From the NCBI RefSeq assembly GCF_004124325.1, contig NZ_QBDT01000001.1, positions 4,774,001 through 4,838,000 of the forward strand: 64,000 nt of DNA. Direction: 5' to 3'. A model generated the notes under the pieces. The model was not told the DNA's origin and did not search any database. It was given only the letters and a program-made list of their open reading frames with translations. Source of the DNA: Streptomyces sp. L2. Lineage in GTDB: Bacteria > Actinomycetota > Actinomycetes > Streptomycetales > Streptomycetaceae. A program made the translations under genes and the position numbers. Positions 55,112 through 63,305 of the stretch are shown here, piece after piece (position 1 is the first letter of the stretch; every line of letters starts with the position of its first letter).

Positions 55112-55630
55112 TCAGGCGGACACCGGCCGCGCCGGGGCGCCGGGCGCGGTGCGGGCCTCGCAGTGCGGGGAGGTGTGCATCGGCATCTCGGTCAGGCCCG
55201 GGTAGTACACGTGCAGGCTGACGGCCGGCTCCAGCGAGTCGTTCACCACCTCGTGCACGTACCCCGGCGCGAACACGCGCTGGGCGCCGGCCGCCAACGC
55301 GCGCGTGCCGCGTTCGGTGCGCTCGGTGAGCGTGCCCTCCAGGACGGTGAGGACACCGGAGGAGCGGCCGTGGTCGTGGAGCCCGCTGCCCTGCCCCGGC
55401 ACCCAGGACAGCAGCCACACCTCGTAGCCGGGGCCGGTGCGCAGCCGGTGGTACCAGCGCGTGGTGGCGTCGTACTGGACGAGGTGCGCCCACTGGGCGC
55501 GGTCGGCGGCGACGGCGCGGGCCAGTCCGGCGAACTCGGCCACGGTGGCCGGATGCTCGCGCGGGGGCTGGAGCAGGTGCGGGACTTCGAGGATGTCGCC
55601 GGCGATCTGAAGGTCGTTGTCGCTGTTCAT
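55112..55630 (-). CDS. Cysteine dioxygenase
   Basis: A 172-residue cupin enzyme that oxidises L-cysteine to cysteine sulfinate. Iron ligands are H85 and H87 in SGLHDHGRSSG and H126 in YVHEVVND. The bacterial Arg-type motif region is present (YHRLRTGPGYEVWLLSWVPGQ). ATG at 55630 has GAGGAA about 13 bases upstream. The reading frame stays open for 60 codons upstream and contains adjacent Cys codons. It may be cotranscribed with fbiA. Confidence 0.9.
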   Translation of the reverse strand: MNSDNDLQIAGDILEVPHLLQPPREHPATVAEFAGLARAVAADRAQWAHLVQYDATTRWYHRLRTGPGYEVWLLSWVPGQGSGLHDHGRSSGVLTVLEGTLTERTERGTRALAAGAQRVFAPGYVHEVVNDSLEPAVSLHVYYPGLTEMPMHTSPHCEARTAPGAPARPVSA

Positions 55631-56276
55631 GGGGTGCTGTGATTCCTCGGCGGAGAGCGGGGCCCCGGGGCGGCGGGTTCTGCGGGGGCCGGACGGAGGG
55701 TTCTGCGAAGGAGGGAACGACCGAGTCACGCAACAGGACTCGGGGACGGCCGGAGCGGTTCGCTCAACAGCCGGTACAGCGACAACACAGACAGCGCGAC
55801 CGGGCAGCACCGTGGGACCCGGCGGTGCGGGTCGAGGTGAGTGCCAAGTTCGCGAGCATGCCCACTAGGACAGCGGTTCACACCCGCACTGTCAACTCCA
55901 CGCCGGGATGTGGGACAGGGTTCACCTCATCAGGTTCATCTGTCAGGTGAAAGGTTTGTTCACTCGCCGACCGGGACACATGGCGTCCATCCGAGCGCTC
56001 ATGCCTCGCGGAACGTGATCGAACGCGCGGGCGTCCTTCTTCGTACAGAGATCTGTGCGAGGACCGGTGGCCCTGCGGGCCACGGCTGCGTGTCAGGGTT
56101 TATGGCGATTTGAACACTTTCCGCATGGCCTTGGTTCCGCAGAGTGAATAACGGGCCCAATAGCAGATCTCGGCTTGACTCGCCCGGAGCAGCACACTTG
56201 TAATTTCACTCGTGTCGTTCAGCCGAAATCGGTAACGGCCAGGCACGGGGACGCGAAAGACAGACGAGGGGCGCAC
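55631..56276. other. Long regulatory region upstream of whiB
   Basis: 646 bases without a supported gene, between divergent cysteine dioxygenase and whiB. It should hold the promoters of both. One inverted repeat is visible, TTCACCT (55921-55927) with AGGTGAA (55945-55951). In S. coelicolor whiB has two promoters, one growth-phase or development dependent; I cannot place them here with confidence. Confidence 0.6.
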
Positions 56277-56540
56277 ATGACCGAGCTGGTGCAGCAACTG
56301 CTGGTCGACGACGCGGACGAGGAACTCGGCTGGCAGGAGCGCGCGCTGTGCGCCCAGACCGACCCCGAGTCCTTCTTCCCCGAGAAGGGCGGCTCCACCA
56401 GAGAGGCGAAGAAGGTCTGCCTCGCCTGCGAGGTGCGCTCCGAATGCCTCGAGTACGCCCTCGCCAACGACGAGCGGTTCGGCATCTGGGGCGGTCTGTC
56501 CGAGCGGGAGCGCCGCCGGCTGAAGAAGGCGGCCGTCTGA
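56277..56540 (+). CDS. whiB: Sporulation regulator WhiB
   Basis: 87 residues, opening MTELVQQLLVDDADEELGWQ. Four cysteines, C25, C48, C51 and C57, hold a [4Fe-4S] cluster; GIWGG (69-73) and the basic tail RERRRLKKAA follow. This is the founding Wbl protein, WhiB (the WhiB2 type of mycobacteria), which with WhiA controls sporulation septation genes. The ATG at 56277 has AGACGAGGGG upstream. Its neighbours (fbiA/fbiB on one side, envelope and DUF1025 genes on the other) match the order around whiB2 in mycobacteria. Confidence 0.97.
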   Translation: MTELVQQLLVDDADEELGWQERALCAQTDPESFFPEKGGSTREAKKVCLACEVRSECLEYALANDERFGIWGGLSERERRRLKKAAV

Positions 56541-56734
56541 GCCGCCGACCGGCACAAACTTCGCGAACAGCCCGTCGCCCATGGGTTATCCACAGGCGGC
56601 GGGCTGTTGTCGTGCGCGGCCGATAGTGTGGTCGCTCGTCCGAGACGCCTCACCGTCCCCTCGACGCACACGCACGACGCACGAGGAGAGGGAACGCGTC
56701 CACCGCAGTCCAGCGAACCGGGGCCCGTACCTCG

Positions 56735-59700
56735 ATGTCCGTGCACAGCCAAGCGGCCGCCCATGACGGAGCCGCCACCCCAGAGTCCCCGCGTCATGTG
56801 GTGACCGCGGTCCTCGTCGCGCACGACGGCGCCCGCTGGCTCCCCGACGCGCTCGCCGGGCTGCTCGCCCAGGAGCGCCCCGTCCAGCACGCGGTCGCGG
56901 CCGACACCGGCAGCGCGGACGACTCCGCCCAGCGGCTCACCGAAGCCCTCGGCGACGGCAACGTGCTGCACCTGGCCCGGCGCACCGGCTTCGGCCAGGC
57001 CGTCGAGGAGGCCAACCGCACGGCACCCCTCCTCACCCCGGAGGAACTGCCGTACCTCAAGCGCCCCAGCGGCTGGGACCCCGTCACCCGCTCCTGGCGC
57101 GACGACGCCTACGACATGCCCGAACTGCCGTACGGCGAACCCATCCAGTGGCTCTGGCTGCTGCACGACGACTGCGCCCCCGAACCCGACGCCCTCGCCC
57201 AGCTGCTCCGGGTCGTCGACACCGAACTCGAACTCGGCCGCGACGACGTGGCCGTCGTCGGCCCCAAACTGCGCGGCTGGTACGACCGGCGGCAGCTGCT
57301 GGAGGTCGGCGTCTCCATCGCCAACTCCGGCCGCCGCTGGACCGGCCTGGACCGCCGCGAACAGGACCAGGGCCAGCACGACCACGTCCGCAGCGTGCTG
57401 TCCGTCTCCACCGCCGGCATGCTCGTCCGCCGCGACGTCTTCGAACAACTCGGCGGCTTCGACCGCCGGCTGCCCCTCATGCGCGACGACGTCGACCTGT
57501 GCTGGCGCGCCCACGCGGCCGGCCATCGCGTCCTCATCGCCCCCGACGCCGTCGTCCGGCACGCCGAGGCCGCCTCCCGCGAGCGCCGCACCGTCGACTG
57601 CGTCGGCCGCACGGCGGCCTCCCCGCACAAGGTCGACAAGGCCGGCGCCGTCTACACCCTCCTCGTCAACGCCCGTACGGCCGCCCTGCCCTGGACGCTG
57701 TTCCGGATCGTCGTCGGCACCCTCCTGCGGACCGTCGCCTACCTCGTCGGCAAGGTCCCCGGACAGGCCGTCGACGAGATCCGCGGCCTGCTCGGCACCC
57801 TGCTGCGGCCCGAACGCGTCATCGCCGGACGGCGCAGCCGCGGCACCCCCCAGATCGACAAGGACGAACTGCGGCAGCTGTTCCCGCCGCCCGGCGCGAC
57901 CATCCGCGCCACCGTCGAACAGGCCGCCGGCAGCCTCTTCGGCGGCTCCGACACCGAACTGGCCGCGGCCGGCCGGCACGGCGGCGCCATCGAGTCCGGG
58001 CCCGGCGGCGACGACGCCGACTTCCTGGAGATCGAACAGTTCGCCCGGCTCAAGCGGATCGCCCGCAAACCCGGCCCCGTGCTGTTCCTCACCCTGCTGC
58101 TCATCTCGCTCGTCGCCTGCCGCGCCCTGCTCGGCGGCGGCGCGCTCGCGGGCGGCGCCCTGCTGCCCGCCCCGGCCGGCGCCGGCGACCTGTGGTCCCG
58201 CTACCTGGACGCCTGGCACCCCGTCGGCGCCGGCGGCACCCCCTCCGCGCCCCCGTACCTGGCCGTCGTGGCCGCCCTCGCCTCGCTGCTGTTCGGCTCC
58301 ACGGGACTCGCGGTCACGGTCCTGCTGGTCTGCTCGGTGCCCCTGGCCGGCTGCACCGCCTACTTCGCCTCCCGGCCGCTCGTCACCTCCCGGCTGCTGC
58401 GCGCGTGGGCGGCCATCGCCTACGCCTTCCTGCCCGCCACCACCGGCGCCCTCGCCGACGGCCGCATCGGCACCGCCGTCCTCGCCGTCCTGCTGCCGCT
58501 CGTCGCCCGCGCGGGCATCGCCGCCGCCGGACTCACCCGCTCCTCCGGAGGCCGCGGCAGCTGGCGCGCCACCTGGGCGTACGCGCTGCTGCTGACCATC
58601 ACCACCGCGTTCACCCCGATCGTCTGGCCCCTCGCGCTGCTCCTCGGCCTCGGCGTCCTCGTGCTGCGCCGCACCGACCCCGTCGCCCACGGCCTGCGGT
58701 TCCTCGCCCAGCTCGGCACCCCGCTGCTGATCCTCGCGCCCTGGTCGCTGACCCTGCTGCCGTTCGGCTTCTTCGAGCAGGCCGGCCTGGAGTACGGCTC
58801 CTCGGCCGCCTCCGCCACCGACCTGCTCGGCGCCAGCCCCGGCGGCCCGGGCACCGTCCACGGCCTGATGCTCATCGGCATCGTCCTCGCCGCCCTGGCC
58901 GCACTCCTGCGCTCCGAACGGCAGCGGGCCGTGCGGACCGCCTGGGCCGTCGCCCTGAGCGGCCTGGTCTTCGCCGTCCTGTCCAACCACTCCACGTGGG
59001 CCGGACCCGCCACCCTCGTCTACGGCATCGCCCTGCTGGCCGCCGCCGCGCTCGGCGCCGACGGGGCCCGCTCACGCGTCGCCGAGCAGAGCTTCGGCTG
59101 GCGGCAGCCGGTGGCCGCGCTGATCGCCTTCGCCTCGGCCGCGGGCCCGCTGCTCGTCGCCGCCGGCTGGATGCTCGGCGGCGCCGACGGCCCCCTGGAG
59201 CGCCGCGACCCCTCCCAGGTGCCCGCCTTCGTCGCCGAGGACTCCACCACCGCCGACCGGGCCCGCACCCTCATCCTCGACAGCGACTCCACCGCGCGCG
59301 TGCGCTACAGCCTCGTCCGCGGCTCCGGCGCCCGCATGGGAGACGCCGAACTCGCCGCCGCCGACGGGCGGAACGCCAGACTCGACAAGATCGTCGCCAA
59401 CCTCGTCGCCGGCTCCGGCGCCGACCAGGCCGGCCAGCTCGGCGGCTTCGCCGTGCGCTACGTCCTCGTCCACAAGGGCGCGCCCCGCGACATCACCCGC
59501 GTCCTGGACGCCACCCCCGGCCTCAGCCGGCTCAGCCAGCAGCGCGGCGGCGCCCTGTGGCGCGTCGACCAGCAGGTGTCCCGCGCGACCATCGTGCCCG
59601 CCGGCGGCTCCGGCACCGCCCGGTCCGTCGCGGCCGGGCCCGTCGCGATCCACACGACGATCCCGGCCGGCGCGAACGGCCGCGTCCTGCGGCTCGCCGA

Positions 59701-60466
59701 CAGCGCCGCCCCCGGCTGGACCGCCACCCTCGACGGCAAGCCCCTGCCCCGCACCACCGTCGACGGCTGGGCCCAGGGCTTCGAACTGCCCGCGAACGGC
59801 GGCACCCTGGACATCTCCTACGACGACCCGATCGGCCACACCGCCTGGCTGTGGGCGCAAGGCGCGCTCGCCGTCGTCCTCGTCGTCCTCGCCCTGCCCG
59901 GCCGGCGCCGCGACATCGACGACGACCTGCCCGAGGAGCAGCCGCTGCCCGCCCAGGCGACCGAGGGCGAGGGCCGCCGCGCCCGCCGTCTGCGCGCCCA
60001 GGCCGAGGAGACGGCCGTGCCGGAGCAGCCCACGGAGGCGCCCGAGGGCGGCCCCGCCCCCGCCGAGCAGGAGGCCCCGGCCGCCGCCGTCCCGCAGCAA
60101 CAGCAGTACGGCGACTGGGACACGAGCGGCTACTACGACAGGTACGGCACCGGCCAGTACCCGGCCGCGGGCCAGTACGAGAACAGCGGCCAGTACGAGA
60201 ACACCGGCCGCTACGAGAACACCGGCCAGTACCAGGACGCCGGGCAGTACCAGCCCCAGGGCGGCTACGACCAGCAGGCGTACCAGGCCGATCCCTACCA
60301 GGCCGACCCGTACCAGGCGGGCTCCTACGACCCGTACGCCTACGGCGGCACGGCCGGGCAGCCGCCGTACGGCCCCGCGGCCTACCAGCAGGGCTACGAC
60401 CCGGAGTACGACCCCGCCCAGCACCCCCACGGCACCGGCCAGCGCCCCGACGGGAGCCAGCAGTGA
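56735..60466 (+). CDS. Giant membrane glycosyltransferase with Tyr/Gln hexamer tail
   Basis: 1243 residues. A GT2 domain (about 15-300) opens VVTAVLVAHDGARWLPDALAGLL and has WLLHDDCAPEPDAL as metal site. From about 440 to 830 there are ~12 hydrophobic spans, then an extracytoplasmic region (about 830-1040), another span (about 1047-1065) and a charged, disordered tail. The tail holds seven consecutive hexamers of the GQYENT type. It probably adds sugars to an envelope polymer. The last codon overlaps the next gene's GTG (GTGA), so the two are coupled. It lies downstream of whiB. Confidence 0.9.
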   Translation: MSVHSQAAAHDGAATPESPRHVVTAVLVAHDGARWLPDALAGLLAQERPVQHAVAADTGSADDSAQRLTEALGDGNVLHLARRTGFGQAVEEANRTAPLLTPEELPYLKRPSGWDPVTRSWRDDAYDMPELPYGEPIQWLWLLHDDCAPEPDALAQLLRVVDTELELGRDDVAVVGPKLRGWYDRRQLLEVGVSIANSGRRWTGLDRREQDQGQHDHVRSVLSVSTAGMLVRRDVFEQLGGFDRRLPLMRDDVDLCWRAHAAGHRVLIAPDAVVRHAEAASRERRTVDCVGRTAASPHKVDKAGAVYTLLVNARTAALPWTLFRIVVGTLLRTVAYLVGKVPGQAVDEIRGLLGTLLRPERVIAGRRSRGTPQIDKDELRQLFPPPGATIRATVEQAAGSLFGGSDTELAAAGRHGGAIESGPGGDDADFLEIEQFARLKRIARKPGPVLFLTLLLISLVACRALLGGGALAGGALLPAPAGAGDLWSRYLDAWHPVGAGGTPSAPPYLAVVAALASLLFGSTGLAVTVLLVCSVPLAGCTAYFASRPLVTSRLLRAWAAIAYAFLPATTGALADGRIGTAVLAVLLPLVARAGIAAAGLTRSSGGRGSWRATWAYALLLTITTAFTPIVWPLALLLGLGVLVLRRTDPVAHGLRFLAQLGTPLLILAPWSLTLLPFGFFEQAGLEYGSSAASATDLLGASPGGPGTVHGLMLIGIVLAALAALLRSERQRAVRTAWAVALSGLVFAVLSNHSTWAGPATLVYGIALLAAAALGADGARSRVAEQSFGWRQPVAALIAFASAAGPLLVAAGWMLGGADGPLERRDPSQVPAFVAEDSTTADRARTLILDSDSTARVRYSLVRGSGARMGDAELAAADGRNARLDKIVANLVAGSGADQAGQLGGFAVRYVLVHKGAPRDITRVLDATPGLSRLSQQRGGALWRVDQQVSRATIVPAGGSGTARSVAAGPVAIHTTIPAGANGRVLRLADSAAPGWTATLDGKPLPRTTVDGWAQGFELPANGGTLDISYDDPIGHTAWLWAQGALAVVLVVLALPGRRRDIDDDLPEEQPLPAQATEGEGRRARRLRAQAEETAVPEQPTEAPEGGPAPAEQEAPAAAVPQQQQYGDWDTSGYYDRYGTGQYPAAGQYENSGQYENTGRYENTGQYQDAGQYQPQGGYDQQAYQADPYQADPYQAGSYDPYAYGGTAGQPPYGPAAYQQGYDPEYDPAQHPHGTGQRPDGSQQ

Positions 60467-61968
60467 ACCGCACGACCCTGTCCCTGATCGCCGGCACCGC
60501 CGCGCTGGCCGCCGTCACCGCGTTCGCCGCGCTCGACCCGCCCGCCGCGTCCGGCGCGGCCCCCGCGGCGGCCGCCCGGCTCCCCGTGGAACGCACCAGC
60601 CTGCTCTGCCCGGCGCCCAGCATCTCCGACATCGCCGAGACCGCGTACACCTCGTTCACGCCCGACACCTTGGGCACGGACAGCAGCGGCAAGGCCGAAC
60701 TCCAGGCCGCCGCCGAGCAGTCCGCGGACGGCACGGGCAACTCCCGGAAGGACAAGGGCGGCAAGGGGAAGGCGGACAAGCCGGTCCTCGCTCCGAAGAA
60801 GCCCGGCACCCCGGCCACCGGTGACAGCTCCGGCTCCGACGCGCCCGCGCTCCTCGGCACCGCCGACGGGAAGTTCGCGCCCGGCTGGACCGTCCAGGAG
60901 ACCACCGAGGTCGCCGCCGGCACCGGCCGCGGCCTCCTCGGCGTCAACTGCACCGAGCCGGACACCGAGTTCTGGTTCCCCGGCGCCAGCACCTCGGCCG
61001 ACCGCACCGACTACGTGCACCTCACCAACCCCGACGACTCCGCCGCCGTCGTCGACATCGAGCTGTACGGCAAGGACGGCGCGATCAAGTCCCCGGTGGC
61101 GGAGGGCCTCACCGTCCAGCCGCACAGCAGCGAGCCGGTCCTGCTCTCCACGCTCACCGACGAGAAGCAGACCGACCTCACCGTGCACGTGAGCGTGCGC
61201 AGCGGGCGCGTCGGCGCGTCCGTGCAGGCCCTGGACGACAAGGGCGGCGGCGACTGGCTGGCCGCCGCGGCGGACCCGTCCCCCGACCTGGTGCTGCCCG
61301 GCATCCCCAAGGACGCCACCGACGTCCGGCTGATCGCCTTCACGCCCGGCGACGCCGACGCCGACCTGAAGGTCCGCCTCGCCTCGTCCGACGGCCTGCT
61401 CACCCCGGCGGGCAACGAGACCCTGCACGTCAAGTCCGGTATGACAACAGCGGTCGACCTCCACGACCTCACCCGCGGCGAACCGGGCTCCCTGGTGCTC
61501 GCCCCGACCGACCAGGACGTGCCGGTGGTGGCCGCGCTGCGCGTCGTCCGGGGCAAGGGCGCCAAGCAGGAGACCGCCTACATCCCCGCCACCGCGCCCG
61601 TCGGCGCCCGCGCCACGGTGGCCGACAACAGCGCCAAGGGCTCGACCCTGTCGCTGACGGCCCCCACCGGCACGGCCCGGGTCAAGGTGACGGCGTCGGC
61701 GGGCAGCGAGGGCGGCACACCGGTCAGCAGGACGTACACGATCAAACCCGGTACCACGCAGAACATCGACGCCCCGTCCCCGGCCTCTCTCAAGGGCACC
61801 TACGCCCTCACCGTGGAACCTCTGACAGCGACTCCCGTCTACGGCGCCCGCACCCTGTCGGCGACGGAGGAGGGCGTGCCGGGCTTCACCATCCAGACCC
61901 TGCCCAGCGACCGGGGGACGGTCGCGGTGCCGAAGGCGGAGGAGGATCTCTCGGTGCTGCAGAAGTAG
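60463..61968 (+). CDS. Exported DUF5719-family protein
   Basis: 501 residues from GTG overlapping the glycosyltransferase stop. A signal peptide (to about 34, ending PPAASGAAPAAA) is followed by a Lys/Gly/Ser linker (~95-130) and beta-rich repeats (about 150-495) of a carbohydrate-binding look, with VHLTNPDDSAAVVDIELYGKDG. The family is known only as DUF5719. Coupling to the giant glycosyltransferase suggests that it works on the same product outside the membrane. Confidence 0.85.
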   Translation: MNRTTLSLIAGTAALAAVTAFAALDPPAASGAAPAAAARLPVERTSLLCPAPSISDIAETAYTSFTPDTLGTDSSGKAELQAAAEQSADGTGNSRKDKGGKGKADKPVLAPKKPGTPATGDSSGSDAPALLGTADGKFAPGWTVQETTEVAAGTGRGLLGVNCTEPDTEFWFPGASTSADRTDYVHLTNPDDSAAVVDIELYGKDGAIKSPVAEGLTVQPHSSEPVLLSTLTDEKQTDLTVHVSVRSGRVGASVQALDDKGGGDWLAAAADPSPDLVLPGIPKDATDVRLIAFTPGDADADLKVRLASSDGLLTPAGNETLHVKSGMTTAVDLHDLTRGEPGSLVLAPTDQDVPVVAALRVVRGKGAKQETAYIPATAPVGARATVADNSAKGSTLSLTAPTGTARVKVTASAGSEGGTPVSRTYTIKPGTTQNIDAPSPASLKGTYALTVEPLTATPVYGARTLSATEEGVPGFTIQTLPSDRGTVAVPKAEEDLSVLQK

Positions 61969-61992
61969 GCCCGCGCGAATGGGGGAGGGGGC

Positions 61993-62445
61993 TCAGTCCT
62001 CGCCGTAGCGCGGGTCCACGGTCTCCGGAGTGAGCCCCAGCAGCTCGGCGACCTGCTCCACGACGACCTCGTGCACCAACGCGGCCCGCTCGTCCCGCCC
62101 CTTGGTCCGGATCTCCACCGGCCGCCGGTACACGACCACCCGCGCCCGCCGGCCCTCCCGCGCGGGCACCACCCCGCCGAGCGGCACGGCCTCGTCGCTC
62201 CAGGTCTCCGACCCCCGGCCGGCCGGCCGGGGCACCTCCAGCACCACGAAATCGATGTCGGCGAGCTGCGGCCAGTGACGTTCCAGGCGCTCCACGGAGT
62301 CCTGGACCAGGTCGGCGAACACCTCGGCCCTGCTGGCCGCCAGCGGCACCTGCGGCGGCGCGATCGGCCCCCGCATGCCCCGCCCGTGGCGATCACGGCG
62401 GCGGGGCCCCGGGCCGGCGGGAGGGGGCGGTACACGGTTGTCCAT
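61993..62445 (-). CDS. DUF1025 metallopeptidase-family protein, altered zinc motif
   Basis: 150 residues from ATG 62445. It follows the family's layout (FADLVQDSVERLERHWPQLADIDFVVLEVP), but where family members have HExxHH the sequence is LVHEVVVEQ: H125-E126 and E130 are present and the second and third His are not. Zinc peptidase activity is therefore doubtful. It converges on the DUF5719 gene with 24 bases between. Mycobacterial homologue in the same place: Rv3259. Confidence 0.8.
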   Translation of the reverse strand: MDNRVPPPPAGPGPRRRDRHGRGMRGPIAPPQVPLAASRAEVFADLVQDSVERLERHWPQLADIDFVVLEVPRPAGRGSETWSDEAVPLGGVVPAREGRRARVVVYRRPVEIRTKGRDERAALVHEVVVEQVAELLGLTPETVDPRYGED

Positions 62446-62797
62446 CACTGGTGAAGCGTAGTCCCCGAGCGGTCCGCCCGCCCGGCTGCACACGGCGACG
62501 CGCCCCGGTCCGCACGGCGACCGACCGCTGCTCAGCTCTGTCATGAGATGACCATTCCGGCCAACGTCTGGCTCGTTTCCGTAACCCTCCCAGACCGGCA
62601 ACCTCAAGGCAATTGACGGGATTTGTACCGGATCATGACCGAAGGCAGCCCCGTACGAGATCCCGCACAATCCCGTAGACGCAGGTCAGCAGGGCGTGTT
62701 GGGGGCTGTGTGTGGGCCGTTTCACAGGGCGACACGGTGGAGTGACCTGGTGGAGAGTCGTCGCGGCCCGCTCAAGAGTGCGGTACCGTCCAACGTC
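62446..62797. other. Intergenic region between divergent DUF1025 and DUF3499 genes
   Basis: 352 bases without a supported gene. An extension of the DUF1025 frame runs to 62670 but has no conserved residues. The DUF3499 promoter is at the right end; nothing else is recognised. Confidence 0.6.
62784..62789 (+). promoter_or_regulatory. -10-like TACCGT, likely leaderless DUF3499
   Basis: TACCGT ends eight bases before the GTG at 62798, and no ribosome site is present. Confidence 0.4.
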
Positions 62798-63172
62798 GTG
62801 AGCCCTGTACGTCGCTGTTCGCGCACCGCCTGCGGCCGACCCGCCGTCGCGACGCTGACGTACGTCTACGCCGACTCGACCGCGGTCCTCGGCCCGCTCG
62901 CCACCTACGCCGAACCCCACTGCTACGACCTGTGCGCCGATCATTCCGAGCGCCTCACCGCCCCCCGCGGCTGGGAAGTCGTACGGCTCCTCGACGGCTC
63001 GGCGCCGGCCCGGCCCACCGGCGACGACCTGGAGGCGCTCGCCAACGCCGTGCGCGAGGCGGCCCGCCCCCAGGAGCGGGTGGCCGAGGCGGGCGGCGGC
63101 GGACGCGGCGCGGACCCCATGGAGGTGGCCCGCCGCGGCCACCTGCGCGTCCTGCGCTCCCCGGACAACTGA
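62798..63172 (+). CDS. DUF3499-family protein with four-Cys motif
   Basis: 124 residues. C7 and C12 (RRCSRTACG) with C42 and C46 (HCYDLCADH) form a likely zinc ribbon. The rest includes LTYVYADSTAVLGPLATYAEPH and a Gly-rich linker. The family is restricted to actinobacteria and has no known role (Rv3258c in mycobacteria). It precedes the phosphomannomutase gene by 133 bases. Confidence 0.88.
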   Translation: MSPVRRCSRTACGRPAVATLTYVYADSTAVLGPLATYAEPHCYDLCADHSERLTAPRGWEVVRLLDGSAPARPTGDDLEALANAVREAARPQERVAEAGGGGRGADPMEVARRGHLRVLRSPDN

Positions 63173-63305
63173 GACCGGACGACTGAGACCGGGCAACCGG
63201 GACCGGACAACCGACCGGACACCGCACCACGGTGGTCCCTCCGCCGCGCTCTTACCCCTTGCGGGTAGTTTGTGGGCACCCATAGGACATTCAGGAGGGT
63301 TGGCC

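Noticed and set aside
56219..58990. 923-codon antisense frame over whiB and the glycosyltransferase
   Set aside because: Gly/Ala/Asp-rich sequence typical of antisense frames in high-GC DNA; no recognisable domain, and it overlaps two firmly identified genes.
57148..61968. 1606-codon reading frame over the giant glycosyltransferase
   Set aside because: Its first ~1100 codons are an Arg/Pro-rich shadow of the true gene in another frame; only the last 501 codons, from GTG 60463, are a real gene.
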